Both the position numbers and the translations under genes were made by a program. From contig CAVPZG010000004.1 in NCBI GenBank assembly GCA_963710205.1, positions 124,001-188,000 on the forward strand: a DNA stretch of 64,000 nucleotides, in the 5' to 3' direction. Source of the stretch: Pacificimonas sp963710205. GTDB taxonomy: Bacteria > Pseudomonadota > Alphaproteobacteria > Sphingomonadales > Sphingomonadaceae. Each line of letters begins with the position of its first letter. Positions within the stretch are counted from its first letter, which is position 1. The notes under the pieces are model-generated. The model searched no databases. It was not told where the DNA came from and saw only the letters and a program-made list of their open reading frames with translations. Positions 17,159-25,856 of this stretch are shown here, in pieces.

Positions 17159-18373
17159 GTGAATTACAACCAGATTTTCGAGAAGGCGATTGACCGTCTG
17201 CATGAAGAAGGTCGTTACCGCGTCTTCATCGACATCCTGCGCAATCGCGGCAATTTCCCGAACGCGAAATGCTTTGCCGGTCACAACGGGCCAAAGCCGA
17301 TCACCGTCTGGTGCTCGAACGACTATCTGGCGATGGGCCAGCATCCTTCGGTGATCGAGGCGATGGAGACGGCGCTGCACGAGGTGGGCGCAGGGTCCGG
17401 CGGCACGCGCAATATTGGCGGTAACACGCATCTGCATATCCAGCTGGAACGTGAGCTTGCGGACCTGCACGGGAAGGAAGGCGCGCTGCTGTTCACATCG
17501 GGCTATGTGTCCAATGAGGCAACGCTGTCCACGCTGGCAAAGCTGCTGCCGGGCTGCATCGTCTATTCGGATGAGCTGAACCATGCCTCGATGATCGCGG
17601 GCATCCGCGGCGCGGGCTGCGAAAAGCGCGTTTTCCGCCACAACGACTACGCCCATCTCGAAGAATTGCTGGCCGCCGATGATCCCGAAACGCCGAAGCT
17701 GATCGCCTTCGAAAGCGTCTACTCGATGGACGGCGACGTGGCCGACATCGCCCGCATCTGTGACCTGGCCGATAAATATAACGCGCTGACCTATCTGGAC
17801 GAAGTTCACGCCGTTGGCATGTACGGCCCGCGCGGCGGCGGCATATCGGAACGCGATAAATGCGCCGACCGTGTCACCATCATCGAGGGGACGCTCGGCA
17901 AGGCGTTCGGCGTCATGGGCGGTTATATCACGGCGTCGAAAATGCTGATCGACGTCATCCGCAGCTACGCGCCGGGGTTCATCTTCACGACCAGCCTCTC
18001 ACCGGTCCTGGTTGCAGGAGCGCTTGCCAGCGTGCGGCATCTGAAATCATCCAGCGAGGAGCGCGAGGGCCAGCAGCGCGCCGCCACCCAGTTGAAAACC
18101 ATGATGGTCGAGGCAAATCTGCCGCTCATGGACTCGACCACGCACATCGTTCCCCTTCATGTCGGCGATCCGGTCAAGGCCAAGAAGATCAGTGATATCT
18201 TGCTGATGGAATACGGCGTTTACGTGCAGCCGATAAACTATCCCACCGTGCCACGCGGCACGGAGCGTCTTCGCTTCACGCCCGGCCCGCATCATGACGA
18301 ACTGATGATGGCAGAGCTCGTGAAGGCACTCGTGGAAATCTGGGGCCGCATGGAATTGCGTCTGGCAGCTTAA
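17159..18373 (+). CDS. hemA: 5-aminolevulinate synthase
   Basis: 404 residues with a GTG start. It is a PLP-dependent alpha-oxoamine synthase that condenses glycine and succinyl-CoA into 5-aminolevulinate, the C4 (Shemin) route typical of alphaproteobacteria. Conserved parts: NDYLAMGQHP, GSGGTRNIGGNTH, FESVYSMDGD, YLDEVHAVGMYGPRGGG and EGTLGKAFGVMGGY with the PLP lysine at position 248. A Fur-box-like palindrome lies 92 bp upstream. hemB is nearby at 13.7 kb. Confidence 0.97.
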   Translation: MNYNQIFEKAIDRLHEEGRYRVFIDILRNRGNFPNAKCFAGHNGPKPITVWCSNDYLAMGQHPSVIEAMETALHEVGAGSGGTRNIGGNTHLHIQLERELADLHGKEGALLFTSGYVSNEATLSTLAKLLPGCIVYSDELNHASMIAGIRGAGCEKRVFRHNDYAHLEELLAADDPETPKLIAFESVYSMDGDVADIARICDLADKYNALTYLDEVHAVGMYGPRGGGISERDKCADRVTIIEGTLGKAFGVMGGYITASKMLIDVIRSYAPGFIFTTSLSPVLVAGALASVRHLKSSSEEREGQQRAATQLKTMMVEANLPLMDSTTHIVPLHVGDPVKAKKISDILLMEYGVYVQPINYPTVPRGTERLRFTPGPHHDELMMAELVKALVEIWGRMELRLAA

Positions 18374-18435
18374 ATCGCCGCATCGTCCTCAGAATCGGTG
18401 GCGGGTCGCGCCATCAGCCACTAGATGTTGCGTGC

Positions 18436-18882
18436 ATGAGCAAGCCCAATATCATCGCCGTCGGTTCTGACCACGCTGGTTATCAGCTGAAATCAAAGAT
18501 TTCCGCGTGGCTTACCGATATGGGTTATGTCGTGACCGATATCGGTCCCGATGGAACCGAATCCGTCGATTATCCCGATTATGGCCGCGCGGTCGGCCGG
18601 GCGATCGCAAGCGGCGAAGCGGACCGCGGCATCATCATTTGCGGTTCTGGTATAGGCATCTCCATCGCCGCCAACCGTGTTGCGGGTGCCCGCGCCGCAA
18701 ACTGCACCAGCGGACTGATGGCGCGGCTGGCGCGGCAGCACAACGATGCGAACATCCTCGCGCTGGGCGAACGGCTGATCGGCGAGGAAGTGGCGCGCGA
18801 TTGCCTGAACGAATTTCTGAACACCGAATTTGAGGGCGGTCGCCACCAGCGACGCGTCGAAAAACTGGATAGCGGAGCCTGA
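18436..18882 (+). CDS. rpiB: ribose-5-phosphate isomerase B
   Basis: 148 residues. RpiB/LacAB family: GSDHAGYQLK at the N-terminus, catalytic cysteine in GIIICGSGIGISIAANR, and the phosphate-binding RQHNDANILALGERL. It interconverts ribose-5-phosphate and ribulose-5-phosphate. It is followed after 4 bp by glyA in an apparent rpiB-glyA-nrdR-methyltransferase operon, an arrangement I associate with alphaproteobacteria. Confidence 0.95.
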   Translation: MSKPNIIAVGSDHAGYQLKSKISAWLTDMGYVVTDIGPDGTESVDYPDYGRAVGRAIASGEADRGIIICGSGIGISIAANRVAGARAANCTSGLMARLARQHNDANILALGERLIGEEVARDCLNEFLNTEFEGGRHQRRVEKLDSGA

Positions 18883-18886
18883 CCCG

Positions 18887-20203
18887 ATGAGCACGAATCC
18901 CAACATCATGCCGCCTGCCAATGACTATACTGGTTTCTTCACCGACAGGCTGGCCGACGCCGACCCTGCCGTGTTCGCGGGCGTAATCGCCGAGCGCAAG
19001 CGCGAGCAGACCGAAATCGAACTGATTGCGTCGGAAAATATCGTGTCGGAAGCCGTGCTGCAGGCGCAGGGCTCCATCCTCACCAACAAATATGCCGAGG
19101 GCTATCCGGGTAAACGCTATTATGGCGGCTGCGGTCCGTCCGATATCGTTGAGGATCTGGCGCGGGATCGCGCGAAGCAGCTTTTCAATTGTGCTTATGC
19201 CAATGTGCAGCCGCATGCAGGCGCGCAGGCCAACGGCGCAGTCATGCTGGCGCTGGTGAAACCGGGCGATACCATTCTCGGCATGAGCCTGGATGCGGGC
19301 GGGCATCTGACGCACGGCGCGAAACCGGCCCAATCGGGAAAATGGTTCAATGCCGTCCAGTATGGCGTACGCGAGGATACGCAGTTGATCGACTATGATG
19401 CGCTGGAGGCGCAGGCCTTGGACTGCCAGCCGAAGCTGATCATCGCTGGCGGTTCGGCCTATCCGCGCCATATCGACTTTGAGCGTTTCCGCGCCATTGC
19501 CGACAAGGTGGGTGCCTATCTTCATGTCGACATGGCGCATTTCGCGGGCCTCGTTGCGGCGGGCGAACACCCCTCGCCGCTGCCGCACGCGCATGTGGTC
19601 ACGACCACGACCCACAAGACCCTGCGCGGCCCGCGCGGCGGGATGATCCTGTCGAATGACGAGGATCTGGGAAAGAAATTCAACAGTGCGGTTTTTCCTG
19701 GCCTGCAGGGCGGCCCGCTCATGCACGTCATCGCGGCGAAGGCGGTGGCCTTTGGCGAGGCGCTGCAGCCAGGCTTCAAGGCCTATGCGAAGGACGTTAT
19801 CGCCAATGCCAAGACAATCGCGGCCAAGCTGAAGGCACGTGGCTGCGACATCGTTTCGGGCGGAACGGACACGCATGTCGTGCTGGTCGATCTGCGTCCG
19901 AAAGGGCTGACCGGTGCGGATGCCGAAGCGGCGCTGGAGCGGGCCAACATGACCTGCAACAAGAACGGCGTGCCCTTCGATCCGCTGCCACCGACAAAGA
20001 CCAGCGGGATCCGCATCGGGTCGCCGGCGGGAACAACGCGCGGCTTCGGTCAGGCGGAGTTTAACGAGATCGGCGAAATGATGGCCGATGTGCTGGATGG
20101 TCTGGTAGAGAACGGCCCGGACGGCAACGGCGCCGTCGAGGCCGAGGTAAAAGCCCGTGTCCTCGCCCTTTGCGAGCGTTTCCCGATCTACCCGCAACGC
20201 TAA
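18887..20203 (+). CDS. glyA: serine hydroxymethyltransferase
   Basis: 438 residues starting MSTNPNIMPPANDYTG. A PLP enzyme converting serine and tetrahydrofolate to glycine and methylene-tetrahydrofolate. Diagnostic parts are IELIASENIVS, NKYAEGYPGKRYYGG, VDMAHFAGLVAAGEHPSPLP and the PLP lysine in VVTTTTHKTLRGPRGG. It provides glycine, which HemA uses. The start at 18887 is 4 bp after the rpiB stop. Confidence 0.97.
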   Translation: MSTNPNIMPPANDYTGFFTDRLADADPAVFAGVIAERKREQTEIELIASENIVSEAVLQAQGSILTNKYAEGYPGKRYYGGCGPSDIVEDLARDRAKQLFNCAYANVQPHAGAQANGAVMLALVKPGDTILGMSLDAGGHLTHGAKPAQSGKWFNAVQYGVREDTQLIDYDALEAQALDCQPKLIIAGGSAYPRHIDFERFRAIADKVGAYLHVDMAHFAGLVAAGEHPSPLPHAHVVTTTTHKTLRGPRGGMILSNDEDLGKKFNSAVFPGLQGGPLMHVIAAKAVAFGEALQPGFKAYAKDVIANAKTIAAKLKARGCDIVSGGTDTHVVLVDLRPKGLTGADAEAALERANMTCNKNGVPFDPLPPTKTSGIRIGSPAGTTRGFGQAEFNEIGEMMADVLDGLVENGPDGNGAVEAEVKARVLALCERFPIYPQR

Positions 20204-20209
20204 CGCCCG

Positions 20210-20698
20210 ATGCGCTGCCCGTTCTGCATGAATGGCGATAGCCAGGTGAAGGACTCGCGTCCAACCGAAGACGGGTCGGCAATCCGCAGGCGGCGGCAGT
20301 GCCCCGCCTGTGCGGCGCGCTTCACGACATTCGAGCGCGTGCAGCTGCGCGATCTGAAGATCGTCAAGAAATCCGGGGACAGCCAGCCTTTCGACCGTGA
20401 GAAACTGCTCGGTTCGATCACCATCGCCTGCCGCAAGCGTCCCGTGGCGGAGGATAAGATCGAACGGCTCGTCTCCGGCATCCAGCGCCAGCTGGAGGCA
20501 TCCGGCCAGAATGAGATCGAGGCGGAACAGCTGGGCGAACTGGTCATGGAAGGGCTGCACGCGCTCGACGAGGTCGCTTATGTCCGCTTCGCCAGCGTCT
20601 ATCGTGAATTCCGCGAAGCGAGTGACTTCGGCAAGCTGATCAAGGATATGCCGGAAGAGAAGGGGGAAGCGCCGGAACCCAAGGACACGCTGTTCTGA
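20210..20698 (+). CDS. nrdR: transcriptional repressor NrdR
   Basis: 162 residues. An N-terminal zinc ribbon (MRCPFCMNGDSQVKDSR, CPACAARF) is followed by an ATP-cone domain (KKSGDSQPFDREKL). NrdR senses dATP/ATP and represses ribonucleotide reductase genes. It starts 6 bp after glyA and its stop overlaps the presumed CTG start of the following gene. Confidence 0.96.
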   Translation: MRCPFCMNGDSQVKDSRPTEDGSAIRRRRQCPACAARFTTFERVQLRDLKIVKKSGDSQPFDREKLLGSITIACRKRPVAEDKIERLVSGIQRQLEASGQNEIEAEQLGELVMEGLHALDEVAYVRFASVYREFREASDFGKLIKDMPEEKGEAPEPKDTLF

Positions 20699-21417
20699 CG
20701 ACGCCCGTCATCATACTTGTCCGCCCGCAGCTGGGCGAGAATATCGGGACCGCCGCACGCGCCATGCTGAATTTCGGGCTGACCGAATTGCGGCTGGTGG
20801 CGCCGCGCGATGGCTGGCCAAATCCGGACGCGGGACCTTCCGCGGCGGGAGCGGATGTCGTTTTGAACGGCGCCGAGGTCTTTGAGACAACGGCGGGTGC
20901 AGTCGCGGACTGCACCTATGTCTACGCGACGACGGTACGAAAACGCGGCCTTGTCAAACAGGTGGTCACACCCGAACATGCGGCGGCCGAAAGCAGAGCG
21001 CGGGGCGGGCGGACGGCGATCCTGTTCGGCCCGGAGGCCAGCGGGCTGGCAAATGAAGATGTCGCGCTTGCGCAGGCAATACTGACCGTGCCGGTGAACC
21101 CCGACTTCAGCAGCATCAATCTTGCGCAGGCGGTCATTCTGACAGCCTATGAATGGTCGCGGCACAATGGCGATGCCGTGCCGACGCGCATGGAAAACCA
21201 CGACGGTCCTGCAAGTCAGGACGATGTGGCCGGCCTGACTGGGCAGCTGGAGGAGGCGTTGGACCGCGTCGACTATTTTCGTGCGCGCGACCGGGAGGCG
21301 GCCATGCGGTTGACGATGCGAAATCTCTTCACGCGCCCAGGCTATAGCGCGCAGGAAATCCGGACATTGCGCGGAATCGTCTCGTCGTTGACGCGGGGTC
21401 GTGAGAAAGCCGACTAG
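20695..21417 (+). CDS. SPOUT-family RNA 2'-O-methyltransferase (TrmJ-like), probable CTG start
   Basis: About 240 residues if started at 20695. The SpoU/TrmJ motifs are GENIGTAARAMLNFGL (motif 1), ILFGPEASGL (motif 2) and NLAQAVILTAYE (motif 3, SAM-binding knot), with a C-terminal helical extension as in TrmJ. It should methylate the 2'-OH of position 32 in tRNAs or another RNA. The first in-frame ATG, at 20764, would cut off the first strand and most of motif 1. The only in-frame NTG that keeps them and lies before the conserved TPVIILVRPQLGENIG is CTG 20695, embedded in the nrdR stop as CTGA. Family confidence is high, start confidence moderate. Confidence 0.85.
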   Translation: MTTPVIILVRPQLGENIGTAARAMLNFGLTELRLVAPRDGWPNPDAGPSAAGADVVLNGAEVFETTAGAVADCTYVYATTVRKRGLVKQVVTPEHAAAESRARGGRTAILFGPEASGLANEDVALAQAILTVPVNPDFSSINLAQAVILTAYEWSRHNGDAVPTRMENHDGPASQDDVAGLTGQLEEALDRVDYFRARDREAAMRLTMRNLFTRPGYSAQEIRTLRGIVSSLTRGREKAD

Positions 21418-23396
21418 GCGTCGATCGCTTCCACGCCCAGCTGGTCGGCGTTCGCCTGTATGAATTGGTAGCGCGGGGCGGGGTCCTTGCCCATCAGCCG
21501 TTCGACGAGATCGCGCGTGTCGGTGCCCTCCTCGTAGCTCGTTGGCAAGGTCACGCGGATCAGTGTGCGCTTTTCCGGGTCCATGGTGGTTTCCTTCAGC
21601 TGGTTCGGGCTCATTTCGCCGAGGCCCTTGAAGCGGCTGACGTCGAGCTTGCCCTTGCCGGTAAAGGTGGTCTTCAGAAGCTCCTCGCGGTGGGCATCGT
21701 CGCGGGCATAGGCCGTCTTGCCGCCCTGCGCGAGGCGGTAAAGCGGCGGCTGCGCGAGATAGAGACGGCCCGATTTCACCAATCCGGGCATTTCCTGAAA
21801 GAAGAAGGTCATCAACAGCGTGGCGATATGCGCGCCATCGACGTCGGCGTCGGTCATGATGACGATGCGGTCATAGCGGACGGCGTCATCGTCATAATTT
21901 GCACCGTGCCCCGCGCCGATGGCCTGGATCAGATCCGCAATCTCGCTGTTCGCGCCGATCTTGGCTGCGGTCGAGCTGGCAACGTTCAGGATTTTGCCTC
22001 TTATCGGAAGGATCGCCTGGGTCTTGCGGTCGCGCGCCTGTTTGGCACTGCCGCCCGCGGAATCGCCCTCGACGATGAAAAGCTCGGTATCCAGCTTGCC
22101 GCCGCCCGAACAGTCCGTAAGCTTGCCGGGCAGCCGCAGACCTTTCTTGTTGGTCGCGGTCTTGCGCTTTACCTCACGCTCGGCCTTGCGCTTCATGCGC
22201 TCGTCAAGGCGTTCCAGCGCGAAGCCCATCAATGCCTTGCCGCGGTTCATGTCGTCCGACAGGAAATGGTCGAAACGATCCTTGATGGCGGCCTCGACGA
22301 GGCGCGCTGCTTCCGGACTGGTCAGGCGGTCCTTGGTCTGCGACTGGAACTGCGGCTCGCGGATGAAAACGCTGAGCATGATCTCTGCGCCGTTCACCAG
22401 ATCGTCGGCGGTCAGCTGCGCGCCCTTCTTTACATTCGTCAGCTCCGCAAAGCCGCGCATGCCCTTCGTTAGCGCGGCGCGAAGGCCCGTTTCATGCGTG
22501 CCGCCGTCGGGCGTGGGGATTGTGTTGCAGTAGTAGCTGGTCGATCCCTCGCCATAAAGCGGCCAGGCGATGGCCCATTCGACGCTGCCCTGTTCATCGG
22601 GGAAGTCGGCCTTGCCGGAAAACGCTTCCTCTGTGGCGCAGTCGCGGTCGCCGACAAGTTCCTTCAAATGGTCGGCGAGACCGCCAGGAAACTGGAACAC
22701 CGCCTCGGCAGGCGTTTTCTCATCGGCAAGTTCGGGGTCGCAGGACCAGCGGATCTCGACGCCTCCGAACAGATAGGCCTTTGACCGGGCGAGCTTGAAC
22801 AGGCGGGCGGGTTTCAGCTGCGCCTTCGCGCCGAAAATATCGGGATCGGGACTGAAGCTGATCTTTGTCCCACGCCGGTTGGCGGTCGTGCCAGCCTCAT
22901 GCAGCGGATCGACGACCGCGCCGCGCGAGAAGGTGGCGCGGTAGATGGTCCTGTTGCGCGCGACTTCGACTTCCAGCGATTCCGACAGGGCGTTGACGAC
23001 GGATACGCCGACGCCGTGCAGGCCGCCCGAGGTGGCGTAGGCCTTGCCGGAAAATTTGCCGCCGGAATGCAGCATCATGAAAATGACTTCGAGCGCGCTT
23101 TTGCCGGGATAGCGCGGATGTTCGTCGATGGGGATGCCGCGGCCGTTGTCGGTAACGCTGAGCGTGCCGTTCGCCGCCAGATGCATTTCTATGCGAGTCG
23201 CATGGCCCGCCACAGCCTCGTCCATCGCGTTGTCGATCACTTCGTTGGCGAGATGGTGCAGCGCGCGCTCGTCGGTGCCGCCTATATACATGCCGGGGCG
23301 TCTGCGGACGGGCTCCAGCCCCTCCAGCACCTCTATTTCGCTTGCGTTATAATCCCCGACCGGCTGCGGCCCGGCCCCCGTGAATAGGTCACTCAT
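21414..23396 (-). CDS. parE: DNA topoisomerase IV subunit B
   Basis: 660 residues. GHKL ATPase domain (VIDNAMDEAVAGHA, TVTDNGRGIPID, GGLHGVGVSVVNALSE), transducer domain, and TOPRIM domain (LFIVEGDSAGGSA, IMTDADVDGAHI). Length and the ASEIEVLEGLEPVRRRPGMYIGG N-terminus fit ParE rather than GyrB, which is longer. With ParC it decatenates daughter chromosomes. Its stop and that of the convergent methyltransferase gene share the tetranucleotide CTAG at 21414-21417. Confidence 0.95.
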   Translation of the reverse strand: MSDLFTGAGPQPVGDYNASEIEVLEGLEPVRRRPGMYIGGTDERALHHLANEVIDNAMDEAVAGHATRIEMHLAANGTLSVTDNGRGIPIDEHPRYPGKSALEVIFMMLHSGGKFSGKAYATSGGLHGVGVSVVNALSESLEVEVARNRTIYRATFSRGAVVDPLHEAGTTANRRGTKISFSPDPDIFGAKAQLKPARLFKLARSKAYLFGGVEIRWSCDPELADEKTPAEAVFQFPGGLADHLKELVGDRDCATEEAFSGKADFPDEQGSVEWAIAWPLYGEGSTSYYCNTIPTPDGGTHETGLRAALTKGMRGFAELTNVKKGAQLTADDLVNGAEIMLSVFIREPQFQSQTKDRLTSPEAARLVEAAIKDRFDHFLSDDMNRGKALMGFALERLDERMKRKAEREVKRKTATNKKGLRLPGKLTDCSGGGKLDTELFIVEGDSAGGSAKQARDRKTQAILPIRGKILNVASSTAAKIGANSEIADLIQAIGAGHGANYDDDAVRYDRIVIMTDADVDGAHIATLLMTFFFQEMPGLVKSGRLYLAQPPLYRLAQGGKTAYARDDAHREELLKTTFTGKGKLDVSRFKGLGEMSPNQLKETTMDPEKRTLIRVTLPTSYEEGTDTRDLVERLMGKDPAPRYQFIQANADQLGVEAIDA

Positions 23397-23497
23397 GCCA
23401 TGGTTATAGGCGGCGCGAGCGCGGGCCGCCAGCAGCGAGATTTCTGCCGCACCGCAACATGCGACAATCTGGCTGACATCCTTGTCAATTTAGGGGG
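23397..23497. other. gene-free interval upstream of parE
   Basis: Part of a 396-bp gap between parE (minus) and the porin gene (plus). This left section should contain the parE promoter on the minus strand, but I cannot point to convincing -35/-10 boxes. The rest of the gap holds the sRNA candidate and a long porin leader (23600-23792) in which no further structure stands out. Confidence 0.3.
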
Positions 23498-23526
23498 TTG
23501 CCTTTCATTTTGCTGCACTGCAATAT
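23498..23526 (+). promoter_or_regulatory. predicted promoter of the small RNA candidate
   Basis: TTGCCT (23498-23503) and CAATAT (23521-23526) are separated by exactly 17 bases, a sigma-70-like arrangement. The expected start point, about seven bases on, coincides with the first base of the first hairpin at 23533. Confidence 0.45.
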
Positions 23527-23532
23527 GGCTAT

Positions 23533-23599
23533 GCCTTAACAGGCGATCCTCCCCAAGGATTTGACTGGGGCCGGTTCGGAAACGGACCGGCCCTTTTTT
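23533..23599 (+). ncRNA. candidate small regulatory RNA with three hairpins
   Basis: Three hairpins follow each other with short linkers. Hairpin 1 pairs GCCT with AGGC (23533-23544). Hairpin 2 pairs ATCCT with AGGAT (23546-23560) around a CCCCA loop, so UCCUCCCC is partly exposed. Hairpin 3 has 11-bp arms (23568-23578 with 23583-23593) capped by a GAAA tetraloop and followed by TTTTTT, a textbook Rho-independent terminator. No gene ends just upstream on this strand (parE points the other way), so the terminator needs its own transcript. The C-rich loop recalls anti-Shine-Dalgarno sRNAs of alphaproteobacteria; that function is inferred. Confidence 0.65.
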
Positions 23600-23792
23600 C
23601 TTTTCGTGGCAACGCATTCGGCGGGTGTGACCAAAGTGCATCACTGCCGCAGCCGCATTGGCAATCCGTCGATTCGCCCCTTGTGCAGCGCAGCGGATTG
23701 CGTCACAAATACCCCTCAGGTGGCCGCCAGAGCCGCCGCATACCCCTTCCGGGCGAGCAGCGCATAGCTGAAAAAAGAGAAGGGCAAAGATT

Positions 23793-24623
23793 ATGACCAG
23801 AACCATGTTTTCGCGTGGCGCGTTCGCCGTCGCGTTGCTTTCCACCGTCTGTGCCACCGGCGCGGTTTCCGCGCAGACCGGTCTCGACGAAGCAACGGAC
23901 ACCGCAATTCCGAGCGACTGGGAGCTGTCCGGCAACGTCAACCTCGTCACCGACTACCGCTTCCGCGGCATTTCCTTCAGCGACGAGAATCTGGCGCTGC
24001 AGGGCGGCCTGGACCTCGCGCACAGCTCCGGCTTCTATCTCGGCACCTGGGGTTCGAATCTGGGCGGCTTCGGCACGTTTGGCGATCCCAACCTCGAACT
24101 CGATATCTATGCCGGTTATGGCGGCGATTTCGGCGGTGTGGGCACGTTCGACGTCGGCGTCCTCTATTATCTGTATCCCGGCGCGGCAGGGAATAACGAT
24201 TATATCGAGCTTTACGGCAGCGTCGGCGCGGAAGTCGCCGGTGCGGAGGCCACCGTTGGCATCGCCTATGCGCCCGATCAGGATTCCATCGGGGACGACA
24301 ATTTCTACGCCTATGGCGATCTGGGGTACGGGATTCCCAATACGCCATTCAGCCTGAGCGCGCATCTGGGCTATACCAATGGGTCGCTCGGCTTTGGCGG
24401 CACGGGCTCCTCACCCGCCGGATTCGAAGTCTTCGACGACGATTATCTCGACTGGTCGATCGGTGTTTCGACCGAACTTTACGGCCTGTCGCTCGGTCTC
24501 AGCTATGTCGATACCAACATCGGCAAGACGCGCGAGAACGTCGTCGGAACGCGCGTCGTCGGTTCCGGCTCTCCGTTCGTGGCCGACAGCCAGTTCGTCG
24601 GCACGCTGGGCTACAGCTTCTAG
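23793..24623 (+). CDS. TorF-family outer-membrane porin-like protein
   Basis: 276 residues with a signal peptide (about residues 1-27, ending VSAQ). The start of the mature barrel, SGNVNLVTDYRFRGISFSD, is the signature of the TorF/TIGR02001 putative porin family. Alternating hydrophobic strands run to a C-terminal phenylalanine (LGYSF), the usual outer-membrane insertion signal. It is probably a passive channel for small solutes. Transcription ends at the hairpin 24649-24682. Confidence 0.87.
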   Translation: MTRTMFSRGAFAVALLSTVCATGAVSAQTGLDEATDTAIPSDWELSGNVNLVTDYRFRGISFSDENLALQGGLDLAHSSGFYLGTWGSNLGGFGTFGDPNLELDIYAGYGGDFGGVGTFDVGVLYYLYPGAAGNNDYIELYGSVGAEVAGAEATVGIAYAPDQDSIGDDNFYAYGDLGYGIPNTPFSLSAHLGYTNGSLGFGGTGSSPAGFEVFDDDYLDWSIGVSTELYGLSLGLSYVDTNIGKTRENVVGTRVVGSGSPFVADSQFVGTLGYSF

Positions 24624-24648
24624 CCTTCGGTTACTGCGGGGGGCAGTG

Positions 24649-24682
24649 AGGGGTGCGGACCGGGGGGTTCCGCACCCCTTTT
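24649..24682 (+). terminator. Rho-independent terminator of the porin gene
   Basis: Perfect 11-bp arms AGGGGTGCGGA (24649-24659) and TCCGCACCCCT (24669-24679) with a 9-base loop, followed by TTTCCTGT. It lies 26 bp after the porin stop and before aroC. Confidence 0.75.
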
Positions 24683-24723
24683 CCTGTCTCGACACGAACG
24701 GGCGGGGGCGGCAGACATGATGC

Positions 24724-25794
24724 ATGTCCTATAACAGTTTCGGCCGCGCCTTTCGCTTCACCACCTGGGGGGAATCCCACGGACCCGCGCTTGGGGTCGT
24801 CGTCGATGGCTGCCCGCCTGGCCTTTTGCTGTCCGAAGACGACATCCAGCCCTTTCTGGATGCGCGCAAGCCCGGCCAGTCGCGCTTCACCACGCAGCGA
24901 AAGGAGCCGGATCAGGTCCGCATCCTGTCCGGCGTTTTCGAGGGCAAAACGACAGGCACGCCGATTTCGCTGATGATCGAGAATGTCGATCAACGGTCCA
25001 AGGATTATGGCGATATCGCCAGTAAATACCGGCCCGGCCATGCCGACTATGCCTATGACGCCAAATACGGCTTTCGCGATTATCGCGGCGGCGGGCGGTC
25101 AAGCGCGCGCGAGACGGCGGCGCGGGTCGCCGCGGCGGCGATTGCGCGGAAGGTGATCCCGCAGGTCGGCATATTGGGTCATGTCGTGGAGCTTGGCGGG
25201 GACCGGGTGGACGGCTTCGACGCGGCGCAGATTTCGCAGAATCCGTTCTGGTGCGCAGACAAGGCAGCTGCGGCGCGCTGGGAAGCCGCGCTCGACAGGG
25301 CGCGCAAGGCGGGCTCCTCCTTAGGGGCAGTCGTCGAGGTGCTGGCGGACGGCGTTCCGGCAGGCTGGGGCGCGCCCGTCTATGCCAAGCTCGATTCCGA
25401 GCTTGGCGCAGCGATGATGTCGATCAACGCGGTGAAGGGCATGGAGATTGGCGACGGTTTTGGCGCGGCGCGTCTCAGCGGCGAGGAAAACGCCGACCGG
25501 ATGCACCCCGGCGCAAATCCGGGCGACCCGCCGATATTCGAAAGCAATCATGCGGGCGGCACGGCGGGCGGCATTTCGACAGGCCAGCAGATCGTCTGCC
25601 GCATCGCGCTGAAACCGACATCGTCGATCCTGACCCCCGTCGAAACGGTGACGCGCAGCGGCGAAGCGACCGAAATCCAGACGAAGGGCCGCCATGACCC
25701 CTGCGTCGGCATCCGCGCCGTCCCTGTGGCGGAGGCGATGATGGCGCTGGTTCTGGCGGATGCGTTCCTGATGCACCGGGGACAGGTGGGCTAG
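24724..25794 (+). CDS. aroC: chorismate synthase
   Basis: 356 residues. It converts 5-enolpyruvylshikimate-3-phosphate to chorismate using reduced FMN, the last common step to aromatic amino acids. Signatures: the N-terminal TTWGESHGPALG, the central GGGRSSARETAARVA, and SNHAGGTAGGISTGQ. Full length. It reads in the same direction as valS, which begins 63 bp downstream. Confidence 0.97.
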   Translation: MSYNSFGRAFRFTTWGESHGPALGVVVDGCPPGLLLSEDDIQPFLDARKPGQSRFTTQRKEPDQVRILSGVFEGKTTGTPISLMIENVDQRSKDYGDIASKYRPGHADYAYDAKYGFRDYRGGGRSSARETAARVAAAAIARKVIPQVGILGHVVELGGDRVDGFDAAQISQNPFWCADKAAAARWEAALDRARKAGSSLGAVVEVLADGVPAGWGAPVYAKLDSELGAAMMSINAVKGMEIGDGFGAARLSGEENADRMHPGANPGDPPIFESNHAGGTAGGISTGQQIVCRIALKPTSSILTPVETVTRSGEATEIQTKGRHDPCVGIRAVPVAEAMMALVLADAFLMHRGQVG

Positions 25795-25856
25795 CATTCC
25801 CTGACGGCGCATCGACGATGTTGCCGCGAGTCGCTTCCCTTGGCAGAGGGAAACGC

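Noticed and set aside
18635..20560. 641-residue minus-strand frame opposite rpiB, glyA and nrdR
   Set aside because: It is a GC-rich antisense shadow with no domain features; the plus-strand genes are unambiguous. The same applies to 38648-40126, 44751-46625, 52781-54481 and 54911-56740.
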